From contig NZ_MIET01000027.1 in NCBI RefSeq assembly GCF_003590335.1, positions 62,001 to 126,000 of the forward strand: a stretch of 64,000 nt of DNA, read 5' to 3'. Position 1 is the first letter of the stretch; each line of letters begins with the position of its first letter. This document shows positions 27,088 to 35,624 of the stretch, piece after piece. The translations under genes were made by a program, and so were the position numbers. The notes below the pieces were generated by a model. That model ran no database searches. It had not been told where the DNA came from and worked only from the letters and a program-made list of their open reading frames with translations. The DNA comes from Pseudoalteromonas sp. MSK9-3. GTDB taxonomy: Bacteria; Pseudomonadota; Gammaproteobacteria; Enterobacterales; Alteromonadaceae.

Positions 27088-27231
27088 CTATTGTTCAGGC
27101 ACCTCAGCATCGTTTATTTTTTTCATGAAATAATACACATAGAAAAGACACAGGCCGATAACAATCGCTAAAAACCCGAATGATAAAAATAAGACTGGGT
27201 CAGTAAAAAAGTCTCTGAAGAATACGCTCAT
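27088..27231 (-). CDS. DUF3149-type small membrane protein, 47 residues
   Basis: Read by hand, this short gene begins MSVFFRDFFTDPVLFLSFG and has one membrane helix (about 14-36). It ends in a charged FMKKINDAEVPEQ tail. The LFTDPV-like start followed by one helix and a KK-containing tail is the DUF3149 pattern, whose function is unknown. A perfect GGAGG ribosome-binding site lies 8 bases before the ATG, and a terminator follows the stop. Upstream on its own strand are two FNR-like boxes (27290-27303 and 27340-27353). This suggests control by oxygen limitation, though no FNR protein is encoded in the window. Confidence 0.78.
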   Translation of the reverse strand: MSVFFRDFFTDPVLFLSFGFLAIVIGLCLFYVYYFMKKINDAEVPEQ

Positions 27232-27289
27232 TGCCGTGCCTCCTAATTAGTTGATGTACTCATATTAGTAGAGCAAGGCTGAGCAAATG

Positions 27290-27303
27290 ATGATCAAGAT
27301 CAA
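27290..27303. promoter_or_regulatory. FNR-like box, proximal to the DUF3149 gene
   Basis: On the minus strand this reads TTGATCTTGATCAT, nine of the ten fixed positions of TTGAT-N4-ATCAA. Its centre is about 65 bases upstream of the DUF3149 ATG, compatible with an activator site. It is a motif match by eye only. Confidence 0.5.
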
Positions 27304-27339
27304 GTTTATTAGGTGCGGTGTAGGACTTAGTTGGACACT

Positions 27340-27353
27340 TTGATCTCGATCAT
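27340..27353. promoter_or_regulatory. FNR-like box, distal
   Basis: TTGATCTCGATCAT matches TTGAT-N4-ATCAA at nine of ten fixed positions. It lies exactly 50 bases from the proximal box, about five helical turns, and overlaps the stop codon of the TIGR02444 gene. Confidence 0.45.
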
Positions 27354-27814
27354 GTTTTTGGGCCTAAATAGCACCGTTTAAGTGCGTTCAGGTGCTGACT
27401 TTCAAGGTACAGGCTGAGGTTATCTGCTGTTAAATTCTCAGTCATAACGGTCTTGTTTAATGCGTCGACTAATAGCGATTGTTGAAACTTTTCAAGAGCT
27501 AACTCACTATTGAGTAATTGGGCCCGAACATCGTGATAATGGGGGTGCTGTTGGTAGGTTGATTTCAAGGTACGGCGTAATAAACGATGCTGCATTAAAA
27601 ATTGCGCATCGATATCACCACAAAGACTTTCCAGCGCATGACACTGAGCGGCTGAAAGCTGTATTTGAAGTGTATCCAAATACAGTAACAGCAAGCATAA
27701 ATTTACATTTTTATTGTGTTTGTCTTGCAATGACAACAGCTGAGGTTGCATATCTTTCATTGCATAGACTTCACAAGAAAACAGCCAGAAATGTGCTGCT
27801 GAAAGCACCTTCAT
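27350..27814 (-). CDS. TIGR02444 family protein
   Basis: The 154-residue soluble, mostly helical protein is of the TIGR02444 (DUF2390) type. The landmark region is HFWLFSCEVYAMKDMQPQLL followed by LQDKHNKNVNLCLLLLYLD. Function is unknown. It overlaps the end of yheS by four bases, so it is translationally coupled to that ABC-F gene. Confidence 0.8.
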   Translation of the reverse strand: MKVLSAAHFWLFSCEVYAMKDMQPQLLSLQDKHNKNVNLCLLLLYLDTLQIQLSAAQCHALESLCGDIDAQFLMQHRLLRRTLKSTYQQHPHYHDVRAQLLNSELALEKFQQSLLVDALNKTVMTENLTADNLSLYLESQHLNALKRCYLGPKT

Positions 27815-29730
27815 GCATCAACGCCTTCTTCAAATGCGCGCTCTTTTTCTTCTAGCTCCTCTAGTGACAACAGTAGGTCTTCTTCAATTTGATTGAGCTT
27901 TGGGGTAACGTCGGCTTGTTGGCTAAGCAGTGTCGTCAATTTGGCTTTATTATCGTCATGATAAAGATCGTTGTCAGCCAGCTGTAGTTCAATTGCGGAT
28001 AGTTCATCCGTATATTTATCCAGTGATTTTTCTAATTTTTCTATTTGCTTTTTAAGCGGTTGGACTGACTTTCTGAATTCGGCTTCTAGGCGTTTTTGTT
28101 CTTTACGGTTACTGCTCGAATGACTCTTTGACTCAACTTCTGGCTTTTTAGCAGCCTCTTTGTTGGCGTTAAGTAACCATTGATAATACTCATCCAAATC
28201 GTAGCCAAATTGTGTAACAGTACCGTTATCGACTAAATAGTATTCATCAGCGGTATTTTTTAGCATATGGCGATCGTGCGATACCGTCACCATCGCGCCT
28301 TCAAACCCTTGGAGTGCCATAACGAGTGCGTGGCGCATTTCGAGGTCTAGGTGGTTGGTTGGTTCATCAAGTAGCAGTAAGTTAGGCTTTTGGTAAACGA
28401 GCATAGCGAGTACTAAACGTGCTTTTTCACCCCCAGAGAAAGGGGCTACTGGCTCTAGGGCTTTATCGCCAATAAATGCAAATCCCCCTAAAAAATCTCT
28501 TAATGATTGTTCGCTGGCTTTAGGGTCTAAGCGCTGTAAATGTGTGATGGCATTTGCTTGTAAGTCTAACGACTCTAACTGGTGTTGAGCGAAATAACCG
28601 ACATTTAACCCTTGATGCTGAAATACTTCACCCGCTTGTGGTGTTAATTCGCCAGCTAATAGCTTAATAAGCGTTGATTTACCCGCGCCATTACGACCCA
28701 GTAAAGCGATGCGACTACCCGGCACAAGGTTTAATTTGATTTTATGTAAGATGGTGACATCGCCATATCCTGCCACCGCGTTATCTAATGTCATTAAGGG
28801 ATTAGGCAGTGCGCTGGGCTGTGCAAATTCAAAGTTAAATGGTGAGTCAGCATGGGCGGGCGCCAGTTTTTCCATACGTTCTAGTGCTTTTACGCGACTT
28901 TGGGCTTGCTTAGCTTTACTTGCTTTGGCCTTAAATCGTGTAATGAATTGTTCTAAATGGGCAATATGTTCTTGCTGCTTTTCAAACATGGCTTGGTGCT
29001 GTGCCATTCGTTCTGCTTTTTGACGCTCAAACTGAGAGTAGTGACCTTTATATACATTGATGAGGTTTTGATCTATGTGCCAGATTTGGTCGATCACCGC
29101 GTCTAAAAACTCTCTGTCGTGCGAAATGAGTACCAGCGTGCCAGTGTAAGCGCGTAAAAAACGCTCAAGCCAATACACTGCGTCTAAGTCTAAGTGGTTG
29201 GTGGGCTCATCAAGAAGCAGCAAATCAGCATCGCGAATAAGTGCTTGTGCTAAATTTAAACGCATTCGCCAGCCACCAGAAAAAGCACTCACAGGGTTGT
29301 CGATTTGTTCGTTGCTAAACCCCAAACCATGAAGTAGCTCGCCTGCTTTAGATTCAATACTATAGCCTTCAATTAGCTCTAGTTTTTGATGCACTTTGGC
29401 TTGCGCTGCACCATCGCCATTGACTTCAGCCTCTTTCAGCGCCATACGGCACTGGTAATACTCGGTATGACCTTGTAATACATATTCAAGGGCGCTTATC
29501 TCTAATGCGGGGGTTTCTTGTTTAACTGAGGCAATAGACCAGTCTTTAGGAAATTGAAAATCACCAGAGTCTAATTGCAATTCACCTTTTAGCAGCGCGA
29601 AAAGAGACGATTTACCACACCCATTTGCGCCAACTAGGCCGACTTTATGTTCGGGAAATAAAGTAGCGTTGGCATTTTTTAACAGTGTTTTACCACCACG
29701 AAGTAATTCAATATCAGACAGCTGGATCAT
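27811..29730 (-). CDS. yheS: ABC-F family ATPase YheS
   Basis: This 639-residue ABC-F protein has two ATPase domains and no membrane segments. Domain 1 has Walker A GANGCGKSSL, signature SGGWRMRL and Walker B LLLLDEPTNHLD. Domain 2 has GRNGAGKSTL, SGGEKARL and again LLLLDEPTNHLD. A lysine-rich interdomain linker and a C-terminal coiled coil (about 540-630) are typical. ABC-F proteins act on the ribosome to relieve stalled translation; a role like that of E. coli YheS is inferred. It is the first gene of a pair with the TIGR02444 gene. Confidence 0.93.
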   Translation of the reverse strand: MIQLSDIELLRGGKTLLKNANATLFPEHKVGLVGANGCGKSSLFALLKGELQLDSGDFQFPKDWSIASVKQETPALEISALEYVLQGHTEYYQCRMALKEAEVNGDGAAQAKVHQKLELIEGYSIESKAGELLHGLGFSNEQIDNPVSAFSGGWRMRLNLAQALIRDADLLLLDEPTNHLDLDAVYWLERFLRAYTGTLVLISHDREFLDAVIDQIWHIDQNLINVYKGHYSQFERQKAERMAQHQAMFEKQQEHIAHLEQFITRFKAKASKAKQAQSRVKALERMEKLAPAHADSPFNFEFAQPSALPNPLMTLDNAVAGYGDVTILHKIKLNLVPGSRIALLGRNGAGKSTLIKLLAGELTPQAGEVFQHQGLNVGYFAQHQLESLDLQANAITHLQRLDPKASEQSLRDFLGGFAFIGDKALEPVAPFSGGEKARLVLAMLVYQKPNLLLLDEPTNHLDLEMRHALVMALQGFEGAMVTVSHDRHMLKNTADEYYLVDNGTVTQFGYDLDEYYQWLLNANKEAAKKPEVESKSHSSSNRKEQKRLEAEFRKSVQPLKKQIEKLEKSLDKYTDELSAIELQLADNDLYHDDNKAKLTTLLSQQADVTPKLNQIEEDLLLSLEELEEKERAFEEGVDA

Positions 29731-29860
29731 AATTTCAATTCTAAAGACGCATTGTGGCTATCATAACATGATCTGCTTTATCCTTTTCAAGCGTATCATG
29801 CTTAGTCGCTTTAGGATAAAATAGCTGGGTTGTAGTATAACCCAGTATTAGGGGAGCAGA

Positions 29861-30061
29861 GTGAGACAAAAGAAACGCTTTATTGCCGGCGCATCTTGCC
29901 CAGAATGTAAAAAGATGGATGTGATGATGCTGTTTAAAGAGCATGACGTAGAAAAAGTAGAGTGCGTTGAGTGTGGTCACGTTATGACACAACCAAAAGA
30001 AGCGGTACAAGCTTCTACTCGGCAGTTTGAACAAGTGATTGGTGTATTTAAGCCAGAATAA
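29861..30061 (+). CDS. yheV: YheV-type zinc-ribbon protein (TIGR02443)
   Basis: The 66-residue protein begins MRQKKRFIAGASCPECKKMD and ends QVIGVFKPE, as E. coli YheV does. Two CxxC pairs (CPEC and CVEC) form a likely zinc ribbon. The start is a GTG at 29861, with GGGGAG eight bases before it. Function is unknown. It diverges from yheS and converges on slyX. Confidence 0.9.
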   Translation: MRQKKRFIAGASCPECKKMDVMMLFKEHDVEKVECVECGHVMTQPKEAVQASTRQFEQVIGVFKPE

Positions 30062-30074
30062 ACTCTGGCCTAAA
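30047..30074. terminator. hairpin between convergent yheV and slyX
   Basis: GCCAGA and TCTGGC, extended by TTTA / TAAA across one mismatch, form a hairpin that covers the yheV stop codon. There is no long T tract, so it is only a possible bidirectional terminator. Confidence 0.4.
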
Positions 30075-30078
30075 TGTA

Positions 30079-30291
30079 TCAATAATGGGGCGGTGGTGGC
30101 TCTTGATGCTGCGGTATAAGACCTGAATCTTGACTTTCTTTCATTTTCTCGCCGATCAATTCAATTTGGCGTTGCATTTTTGCCAAGTGTCTTTGGTGCG
30201 TGCGCAGTTCATCATTTAAGGTTTCTATCGTATCGTCTTGAAAAGATACTTTAGCCTCAAGTTCCATCACTCTGTTTTCTAAATCGGTCAT
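30079..30291 (-). CDS. slyX: SlyX family protein
   Basis: The 70-residue coiled-coil protein begins MTDLENRVMELEAKVSFQDDTI, followed by LNDELRTHQ, and ends in a PPPPHY tail, the SlyX pattern. Function is unknown; it is commonly found next to fkpA. Its start overlaps the stop of the WD40 gene by one base (TAATG). Confidence 0.92.
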   Translation of the reverse strand: MTDLENRVMELEAKVSFQDDTIETLNDELRTHQRHLAKMQRQIELIGEKMKESQDSGLIPQHQEPPPPHY

Positions 30292-31304
30292 TAATGGCTC
30301 GCTTGCTTAAATCGCTCTAGTAATCCGCTGGAGCTTTCGGTGAGCAGTGCGTTTTCTTGCTCTAAAAATGCGACGTCAAATACGACCGCAGATTTTGGTC
30401 TGCTGCCAGCTCTGGGTTCAACCAGCCAAGAATCTAGCTTTTTACCGTTACTTACTTGCCACAAGTCAAGCTGGCGACTGGGAGAGCCGGTTAACAGCAA
30501 ATTGCTTTTTTCGCTAAAGCGCACTGCACTGAATATTTTCTGTCGCGCAATATACTGCAATTGTGAAACAAGATCACCTGAAGTCAATTGCCAAATACTG
30601 GCTTTTTTTAAACTGTCGGCTGTGAAAGCGTATTGCCCACTGGCATCCAGCGCGACTTTAGTCACTCTACTGGGGTGGTTGAAGCGGTGAATGACCTGGC
30701 CTGTTCGTGTATCCCAAAAGTAGGCGCTGTAATCATTGGCACCTGTGAGGGCAAAGTGGCCATTAGGGGATAACGCAATACTATTAATTTTTTCTTGATG
30801 ACCAAGGAACTCTATACGCCTACCACTGACTAAGTCTAAGTGAACAACTACGTTGTCACTGCGACCATATAAGACGTACCGGCCTTGATTGCTAATTGCA
30901 ATATCACGAATGGTCCCTTGTTTTATTTGAAAGAACCCTTGGTTTTGGCCGCTTTGTATATTCCAAATAGCAAAGGTGTTGTTTTCAGCAGTAACAGCAA
31001 AGCTATTGTCATAGGCAATGGCGAGCGAATGGACTAAGTTGTTGTGTATTTGGGATTGGTGCCACTGATATTTTAAACCATGCTCTTGATTATCCCATAG
31101 ACTAACACCATGTTCTACAGACGAAACTAGGCTATAACGACCGTCATGAGACAAAGCGGCTGCAAAAGCGCCTCGTGCAGCATGCTCAATGGTCAAATCG
31201 GATTGATTTGGTGCATCAGAGCAGCCTAGTAAAGTCATAAGTGACAGTAAAGCACTGGCATGAAAAACATTGGGCATAATATCGGTATTTTCCCTTAACG
31301 TCAT
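30291..31304 (-). CDS. WD40-repeat lipoprotein
   Basis: The protein has about 337 residues. A hydrophobic signal ends in TLLGCS, a lipobox, so it is probably membrane anchored. At least five WD40-like blades are visible, with units such as SLWDNQEHGL, FAIWNIQSG, AYFWDTRTG, ASIWQLTSG and LDLWQVSNG. The fold is a beta-propeller scaffold and the partner is unknown. Possible starts are ATG 31304, ATG 31277 and TTG 31313; none has a strong ribosome-binding site. It sits between fkpA and slyX, translationally coupled to slyX. Confidence 0.8.
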   Translation of the reverse strand: MTLRENTDIMPNVFHASALLSLMTLLGCSDAPNQSDLTIEHAARGAFAAALSHDGRYSLVSSVEHGVSLWDNQEHGLKYQWHQSQIHNNLVHSLAIAYDNSFAVTAENNTFAIWNIQSGQNQGFFQIKQGTIRDIAISNQGRYVLYGRSDNVVVHLDLVSGRRIEFLGHQEKINSIALSPNGHFALTGANDYSAYFWDTRTGQVIHRFNHPSRVTKVALDASGQYAFTADSLKKASIWQLTSGDLVSQLQYIARQKIFSAVRFSEKSNLLLTGSPSRQLDLWQVSNGKKLDSWLVEPRAGSRPKSAVVFDVAFLEQENALLTESSSGLLERFKQASH

Positions 31305-31526
31305 GTTACTCAAAGGGTAGACTATGTGCTATCTGCCCATTTTAAAGTGATGCATTCTTTGATACTAGCGTATCAACCCGCTAAAGTCGCGTTTACTATA
31401 CGCTGTTTAGCGTTTGCGTTTGGCATCGACTGCGATGAATGATAATGTGGCTACAATAGATTTAACCATTAATATAATATTAACAGACTGCTGTAAGGTA
31501 AGTCAGATTAAGAGAGACTAAATAGA

Positions 31527-32279
31527 ATGAAACAGACGATTAAATTGTCTTTAGTTGCTGCGTCAATTTTAGCATTGACTGCATGTAATCAAAAAGCTGA
31601 AGAGAAGCCGGTAGAAGTGAAGCTTGAAACAGAACTACAACAACAAGCTTATGGTATTGGCGCTTCAGTAGGTAATTTCCTACAAAAAGATTTAGCTGAC
31701 AAAAAAGGCTTTGGTGTAGAACTTGATCAAGCGTTATTAATGCGTGGTTTCCAAGATGCGTTAGCGGGTGAAGCGAAACTTGACGAAGAAAAAATTCGTG
31801 AAGTATTAACTGCACTTGATACATCAGTACGTGAGCTGCAAGCTGAAAAAACAAAAGCTGATGCTGAAAAGAACAAAGCTGAAGGTGAAAAATTCTTAGC
31901 TGACAACGCTCAAAAAGAAGGTGTTACGGTTACTGAATCTGGCCTACAGTATGAAGTGCTAAGCACTGCTGATGGTAAAAAACCATTAGTTACTGATGTG
32001 GTTAAAGTACATTATAAAGGTACTTTGATTGATGGTACTGAGTTTGATAGCTCTTATTCTCGTAACGAGCCAACTACGTTCCCATTGAACCGTGTTATCT
32101 CTGGTTGGACTGAAGGTTTACAGTTAATGCCAGTAGGGTCTAAATTCAAGTTCACTATTCCTTCAAACCTAGGCTACGGTGAACGTGACCTTGGTAAGAT
32201 CCCAGCTAATTCAACGTTGGTTTTTGAAGTAGAATTACTTGAAATTCAAGACGAAAAAGCAGAAGCGGCTGCAGAATAA
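31527..32279 (+). CDS. fkpA: FKBP-type peptidyl-prolyl isomerase, lipoprotein
   Basis: This 250-residue envelope chaperone/isomerase has the FkpA/Mip layout. The signal ends LTACN, a lipobox. An N-terminal helical dimerisation domain (about 35-125) includes a lysine/alanine-rich segment (TKADAEKNKAEGEKF). The FKBP domain (about 140-240) has VHYKGTLIDGTEFDSSYSR, VISGWTEGLQLMPVG, IPSNLGYGER and LVFEVELL. It assists folding of periplasmic proteins. The slyX neighbourhood supports the name. A terminator follows. Confidence 0.92.
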   Translation: MKQTIKLSLVAASILALTACNQKAEEKPVEVKLETELQQQAYGIGASVGNFLQKDLADKKGFGVELDQALLMRGFQDALAGEAKLDEEKIREVLTALDTSVRELQAEKTKADAEKNKAEGEKFLADNAQKEGVTVTESGLQYEVLSTADGKKPLVTDVVKVHYKGTLIDGTEFDSSYSRNEPTTFPLNRVISGWTEGLQLMPVGSKFKFTIPSNLGYGERDLGKIPANSTLVFEVELLEIQDEKAEAAAE

Positions 32280-32301
32280 TTGCCAAGCAATGATTCATAA
32301 T

Positions 32302-32327
32302 AAAAAAGGGCCATCGGGCCCTTTTTT
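32302..32327 (+). terminator. rho-independent terminator of fkpA
   Basis: An 11-base stem, AAAAAAGGGCC / GGCCCTTTTTT, with an ATCG loop lies 22 bases after the fkpA stop. Being A-rich and T-rich on its two sides, it can also serve the convergent rsd gene. Confidence 0.93.
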
Positions 32328-32364
32328 ATTAGATGTATTTCAACATCCCGCAATGTAGAACGAG

Positions 32365-32835
32365 TTAACGACTATAGTTTGCATAGAGGTTGTCAATCAA
32401 CTCATCTTCGAGCTCAAAACGAAGCTCTAAAGTTTCACCTAACTGAGATAAGTCATTATCAAACTCAACCAGAGCATTGTCTTGATTGGCCTCTGCATAC
32501 TTGTCATTAAAGTCTAAAGCAATGTCAGTCGTTGAGGCAATTTTAGGATATAAGGCTTGAGCAAGCTGTGCGCTTTGGGTGCCCTTTTCTTTGCAGGCTT
32601 CAACAATGTTGTCATAAATTTCAAAATGGCCAGCAGATAGATAGTCCATTAATATTTGGCAAAATGATTGGATCTGCATCTGATCTGGCAGTGCTTGTTC
32701 ACTCTTTTCATAAGGTGAAAAGCCAGCAATTTTACAATATAGTAATAACAGTTCCTGACGTTCAGCCAACCATGCATCAATAACACTATGGCTACCTCCC
32801 CACTTTTGTTGGGCTTGTTCTAATCTAGAAAGCAT
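32365..32835 (-). CDS. rsd: anti-sigma-70 factor Rsd/AlgQ
   Basis: Rsd binds the housekeeping sigma factor and favours alternative sigma use in stationary phase. The protein has 156 residues from ATG 32835, which has AAAGGAGT seven bases upstream; a longer frame to 32895 lacks such a site. Family landmarks are IDAWLAERQELLLLYC, MDYLSAGHFEIYDNI and LGETLELRFELEDELI. It diverges from hemE, as rsd lies near hemE in other gammaproteobacteria. Confidence 0.9.
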   Translation of the reverse strand: MLSRLEQAQQKWGGSHSVIDAWLAERQELLLLYCKIAGFSPYEKSEQALPDQMQIQSFCQILMDYLSAGHFEIYDNIVEACKEKGTQSAQLAQALYPKIASTTDIALDFNDKYAEANQDNALVEFDNDLSQLGETLELRFELEDELIDNLYANYSR

Positions 32836-33293
32836 AGTGGACTCCTTTAGCGGGTTGTTTTCCTCTATGAAAATGAAATCTGCCTCAAAGGTCAACCTAT
32901 TTTTCTTTTATTTATCAATTAATAATGTAAGCCTTTGTTTTATATATCGTTGTTGTTTTGGGGAATTTAATATTAAGAGGCAATAAAAAGTATTCGAATT
33001 GATAGTCAATATTCTAAATAGCTCGTTGATAATAATTGCTATTTTTATTATAAAAAGTGTTTGTTGTGATTTGGGTAATTAAATCATTTAATGATAAAGT
33101 TTATATTTTGTAGCGTTTTTGTGTTTTTTATGTACGGCGTTCGCTTTGGGGTTAGTTTGTTTGTGTTTTGCAGTGTTGGGTGTTTAATCTAGATCATATT
33201 CCGTCATTTTGATGTGGGCTTTTGATAGAGCGTTTGCTTTGATAGTGATACAATCTGCACAATTTTTAAAGCATTGGAATTGAGAGAGTCGCT
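32836..33293. other. long AT-rich intergenic region between rsd and hemE
   Basis: This 458-base AT-rich stretch holds the divergent promoters of rsd and hemE. A TACAAT at 33249-33254 could be a hemE -10 element, but no -35 at proper distance is clear. I see no gene, tRNA or strong hairpin in it. Confidence 0.4.
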
Positions 33294-34358
33294 ATGAGCG
33301 AATTGAAAAATGATCGTTATTTACGTGCGTTGATGAAACAACCTGTTGATGTCACTCCAGTATGGATGATGCGTCAAGCAGGCCGATATTTGCCAGAATA
33401 TCGTGCTACTCGCGCTCAAGCTGGTGACTTCATGAGCTTGTGTAAAAATGCTGAGTTAGCGTGTGAAGTAACATTGCAACCGTTACGTCGTTATCCACTG
33501 GACGCGGCTATTTTATTCAGCGACATTTTGACGATTCCAGATGCGATGGGCTTAGGCTTATACTTTGAAACAGGCGAAGGCCCTAAATTTGAACGCCCCA
33601 TCAGTTCTCTTGCTGATGTGAAGAAAATCCCTAAGCTAGATCCAACCGATGAGTTGGGATACGTTATGAATGCGGTAAGTACCATTCGTCGTGAACTTAA
33701 AGGTGAAGTGCCTTTAATTGGGTTTTCTGGTTCACCTTGGACATTAGCTACTTATATGATTGAAGGTGGCAGCAGCAAGACCTTTGGTAAAATCAAGAAA
33801 ATGGCCTTTGCAGAGCCAAAAACACTGCACTTACTATTAGATAAGTTAGCGGATTCAGTCATTGATTATTTGAATGCGCAAGTTAAAGCTGGTGCACAAT
33901 CATTGATGATATTTGATTCATGGGGTGGCGTGTTAAGCCCGCGTGATTACAAAGAGTTTTCTTTGCAATATATGCATAAAATTGTTGATGGTCTTATCCG
34001 TGAAAATGATGGTCGCAAAGTACCAGTAACGTTATTCACTAAAAATGGTGGCCAGTGGATTGAAGCAATTGCAGCGACAGGGTGTGATGCTGTTGGGCTT
34101 GACTGGACTATTGACATTGGTGATGCGAAACGTCGTGTAGGCGATAAAGTTGCATTACAAGGTAACATGGACCCTTCAATGTTACATGGCACGCCAGAGC
34201 GTATACGCGAAGAAGTACAGCACATTTTAGCTGGATTTGGCGAGGGGAATGGTCATGTATTTAACTTAGGCCATGGAATTACACCTGAAGTTGACCCAGA
34301 AAATGCGGGCGTATTTATCAATGCAGTACATGAGTTCAGCGCGCAATACCACAAGTAA
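33294..34358 (+). CDS. hemE: uroporphyrinogen decarboxylase
   Basis: HemE removes four carboxyl groups from uroporphyrinogen III to give coproporphyrinogen III in heme synthesis. At 354 residues it has the usual length. The signature [14 protein letters not shown] is near residue 24. [15 protein letters not shown], the substrate-region [17 protein letters not shown], and [15 protein letters not shown] at the end are all intact. GAGAGAGTCGCT precedes the ATG. A terminator follows. Confidence 0.98.
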   Translation: MSELKNDRYLRALMKQPVDVTPVWMMRQAGRYLPEYRATRAQAGDFMSLCKNAELACEVTLQPLRRYPLDAAILFSDILTIPDAMGLGLYFETGEGPKFERPISSLADVKKIPKLDPTDELGYVMNAVSTIRRELKGEVPLIGFSGSPWTLATYMIEGGSSKTFGKIKKMAFAEPKTLHLLLDKLADSVIDYLNAQVKAGAQSLMIFDSWGGVLSPRDYKEFSLQYMHKIVDGLIRENDGRKVPVTLFTKNGGQWIEAIAATGCDAVGLDWTIDIGDAKRRVGDKVALQGNMDPSMLHGTPERIREEVQHILAGFGEGNGHVFNLGHGITPEVDPENAGVFINAVHEFSAQYHK

Positions 34359-34377
34359 CGTTATTTACTGAGTGAAT

Positions 34378-34411
34378 AAAAAAACCCAAGTCAAGGCTTG
34401 GGTTTTTTTAT
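34378..34411. terminator. bidirectional terminator between hemE and speE
   Basis: A 10-base stem (AAAACCCAAG / CTTGGGTTTT) with a TCAAGG loop is flanked by A residues on the left and T residues on the right, so it works on both strands. It lies between the convergent hemE and speE genes. Confidence 0.92.
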
Positions 34412-34425
34412 TCATATAATTCTAT

Positions 34426-35286
34426 TTATTTTTCAAAAGCACGCTTCATAAAGTTTGGTGTAGCTAGTGCGCCTTTGTGAATGCCGACGTTGTAATAGTC
34501 AGTATGAAACTTGGCATTGTCAGCATCTTGCTCTCTAAATCCAGAGAAAGCTTCGCCTTTTCGTGCCATGGTAGATGACCATAAACCACTAGGGTAAATC
34601 GGTTGAGGGAACGGTAAGGTTTGTAAGTCGCTAAACCCAACATCACGCATCGCATCGCGCATTTCAATGAGCAAAGGCATATGCATCAGCGGTGATTCAC
34701 TTTGTTGGATCATGATCCCACCTGTGCGTAGTGCGTTTAGGCAACTGGTATAAAACGCATGGTTAAATAGACCTTCACCAGGACCAACCGGATCAGTGCC
34801 ATCAACAATGATTACATCGATTGAGTCAGCTGTTGCTTCGCGCATAAATTTAATGCCATCGTCAAACATCACGGTAGCGCGTGAGTCGTTATTAGACTCG
34901 CATAGCTCAGGGAAGTATTTTAGGGACATATTGGTGACGACTTCGTCGATGTCTATTTGGGTCACTGATTCTACGTCAGGGTGCTTTAATACCTCACGTA
35001 GTGTGCCACAGTCACCACCACCGATGATCACCACATTTTTTGGTGCTGGGTGAGAAAACAAAGCGGGATGACTCATCATTTCATGATAAAAGAAGTTTTC
35101 TCGGCTGCTCACCATAGTACAACCATCAATTATCATTAAATTACCAAAATCGGTTGTTTCATACATTTCGACTTTTTGAAATGGAGATTGGATCTCATCG
35201 AGCTTTTTATTGATGCGCAGAGAAAAAGCGCTGCCATCACGGTCACTTACTTCAGTGAACCAGCGGTTAGCTTCTAGATTTGCCAT
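34426..35286 (-). CDS. speE: spermidine synthase (polyamine aminopropyltransferase)
   Basis: SpeE transfers an aminopropyl group from decarboxylated S-adenosylmethionine to putrescine. The protein has 286 residues. NLMIIDGCTMVSSRENFFYHEMMSHPAL, the cofactor loop IIGGGDCGTLREVLKH, QIDIDEVV and the catalytic VDGTDPVGPG are present. It diverges from speA, the first enzyme of the arginine route to putrescine, with 338 bases between. No speD or agmatinase gene is in the window. Confidence 0.95.
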   Translation of the reverse strand: MANLEANRWFTEVSDRDGSAFSLRINKKLDEIQSPFQKVEMYETTDFGNLMIIDGCTMVSSRENFFYHEMMSHPALFSHPAPKNVVIIGGGDCGTLREVLKHPDVESVTQIDIDEVVTNMSLKYFPELCESNNDSRATVMFDDGIKFMREATADSIDVIIVDGTDPVGPGEGLFNHAFYTSCLNALRTGGIMIQQSESPLMHMPLLIEMRDAMRDVGFSDLQTLPFPQPIYPSGLWSSTMARKGEAFSGFREQDADNAKFHTDYYNVGIHKGALATPNFMKRAFEK

Positions 35287-35624
35287 ATTTATTTCACACT
35301 TAATATTCTATTTCGGGTAATTTTGCCAGTGAGCACGTGTTTGCTCAATCTATTTTAACTTATCTTTAAAAATAGTGGTGAAGAGCGGGATAGTAAATAA
35401 ACGTCCGGCAATAAAATTAAAATGCATGGATAGGGAGTACCCAAGCATAAGTTATCACTCACAGTAACGATCTTGATGTGTTAATACCTTTTACTTAGGT
35501 TTTTGACGAGCAGAAAGTAATCTAATAGAAGACAATATTTGCAGTAAAGCCGATGAATTGTGGTCGCTAATAATCTAAACGCGTATTAAAATACGCGTTT
35601 AGATAAAAGTCATTTGAGGTTGCC
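35287..35624. other. speE-speA divergent intergenic region
   Basis: This 338-base spacer has promoters reading both ways. Apart from the long hairpin at 35573-35604 (listed separately) I see no gene or clear element. Confidence 0.4.
35573..35604 (+). promoter_or_regulatory. perfect 14-bp hairpin just before the speA ribosome-binding site
   Basis: ATCTAAACGCGTAT and its exact reverse complement flank a TAAA loop. The structure ends about 20 bases before the speA ATG, next to TTTGAGG. No T tract follows on either strand, so it is not an ordinary terminator. It could control translation or mRNA stability, or bind a dimeric repressor as DNA. Confidence 0.55.

Noticed and set aside
35573..35604. 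The speA leader hairpin as a terminator
   Set aside because: No T tract follows on either strand.
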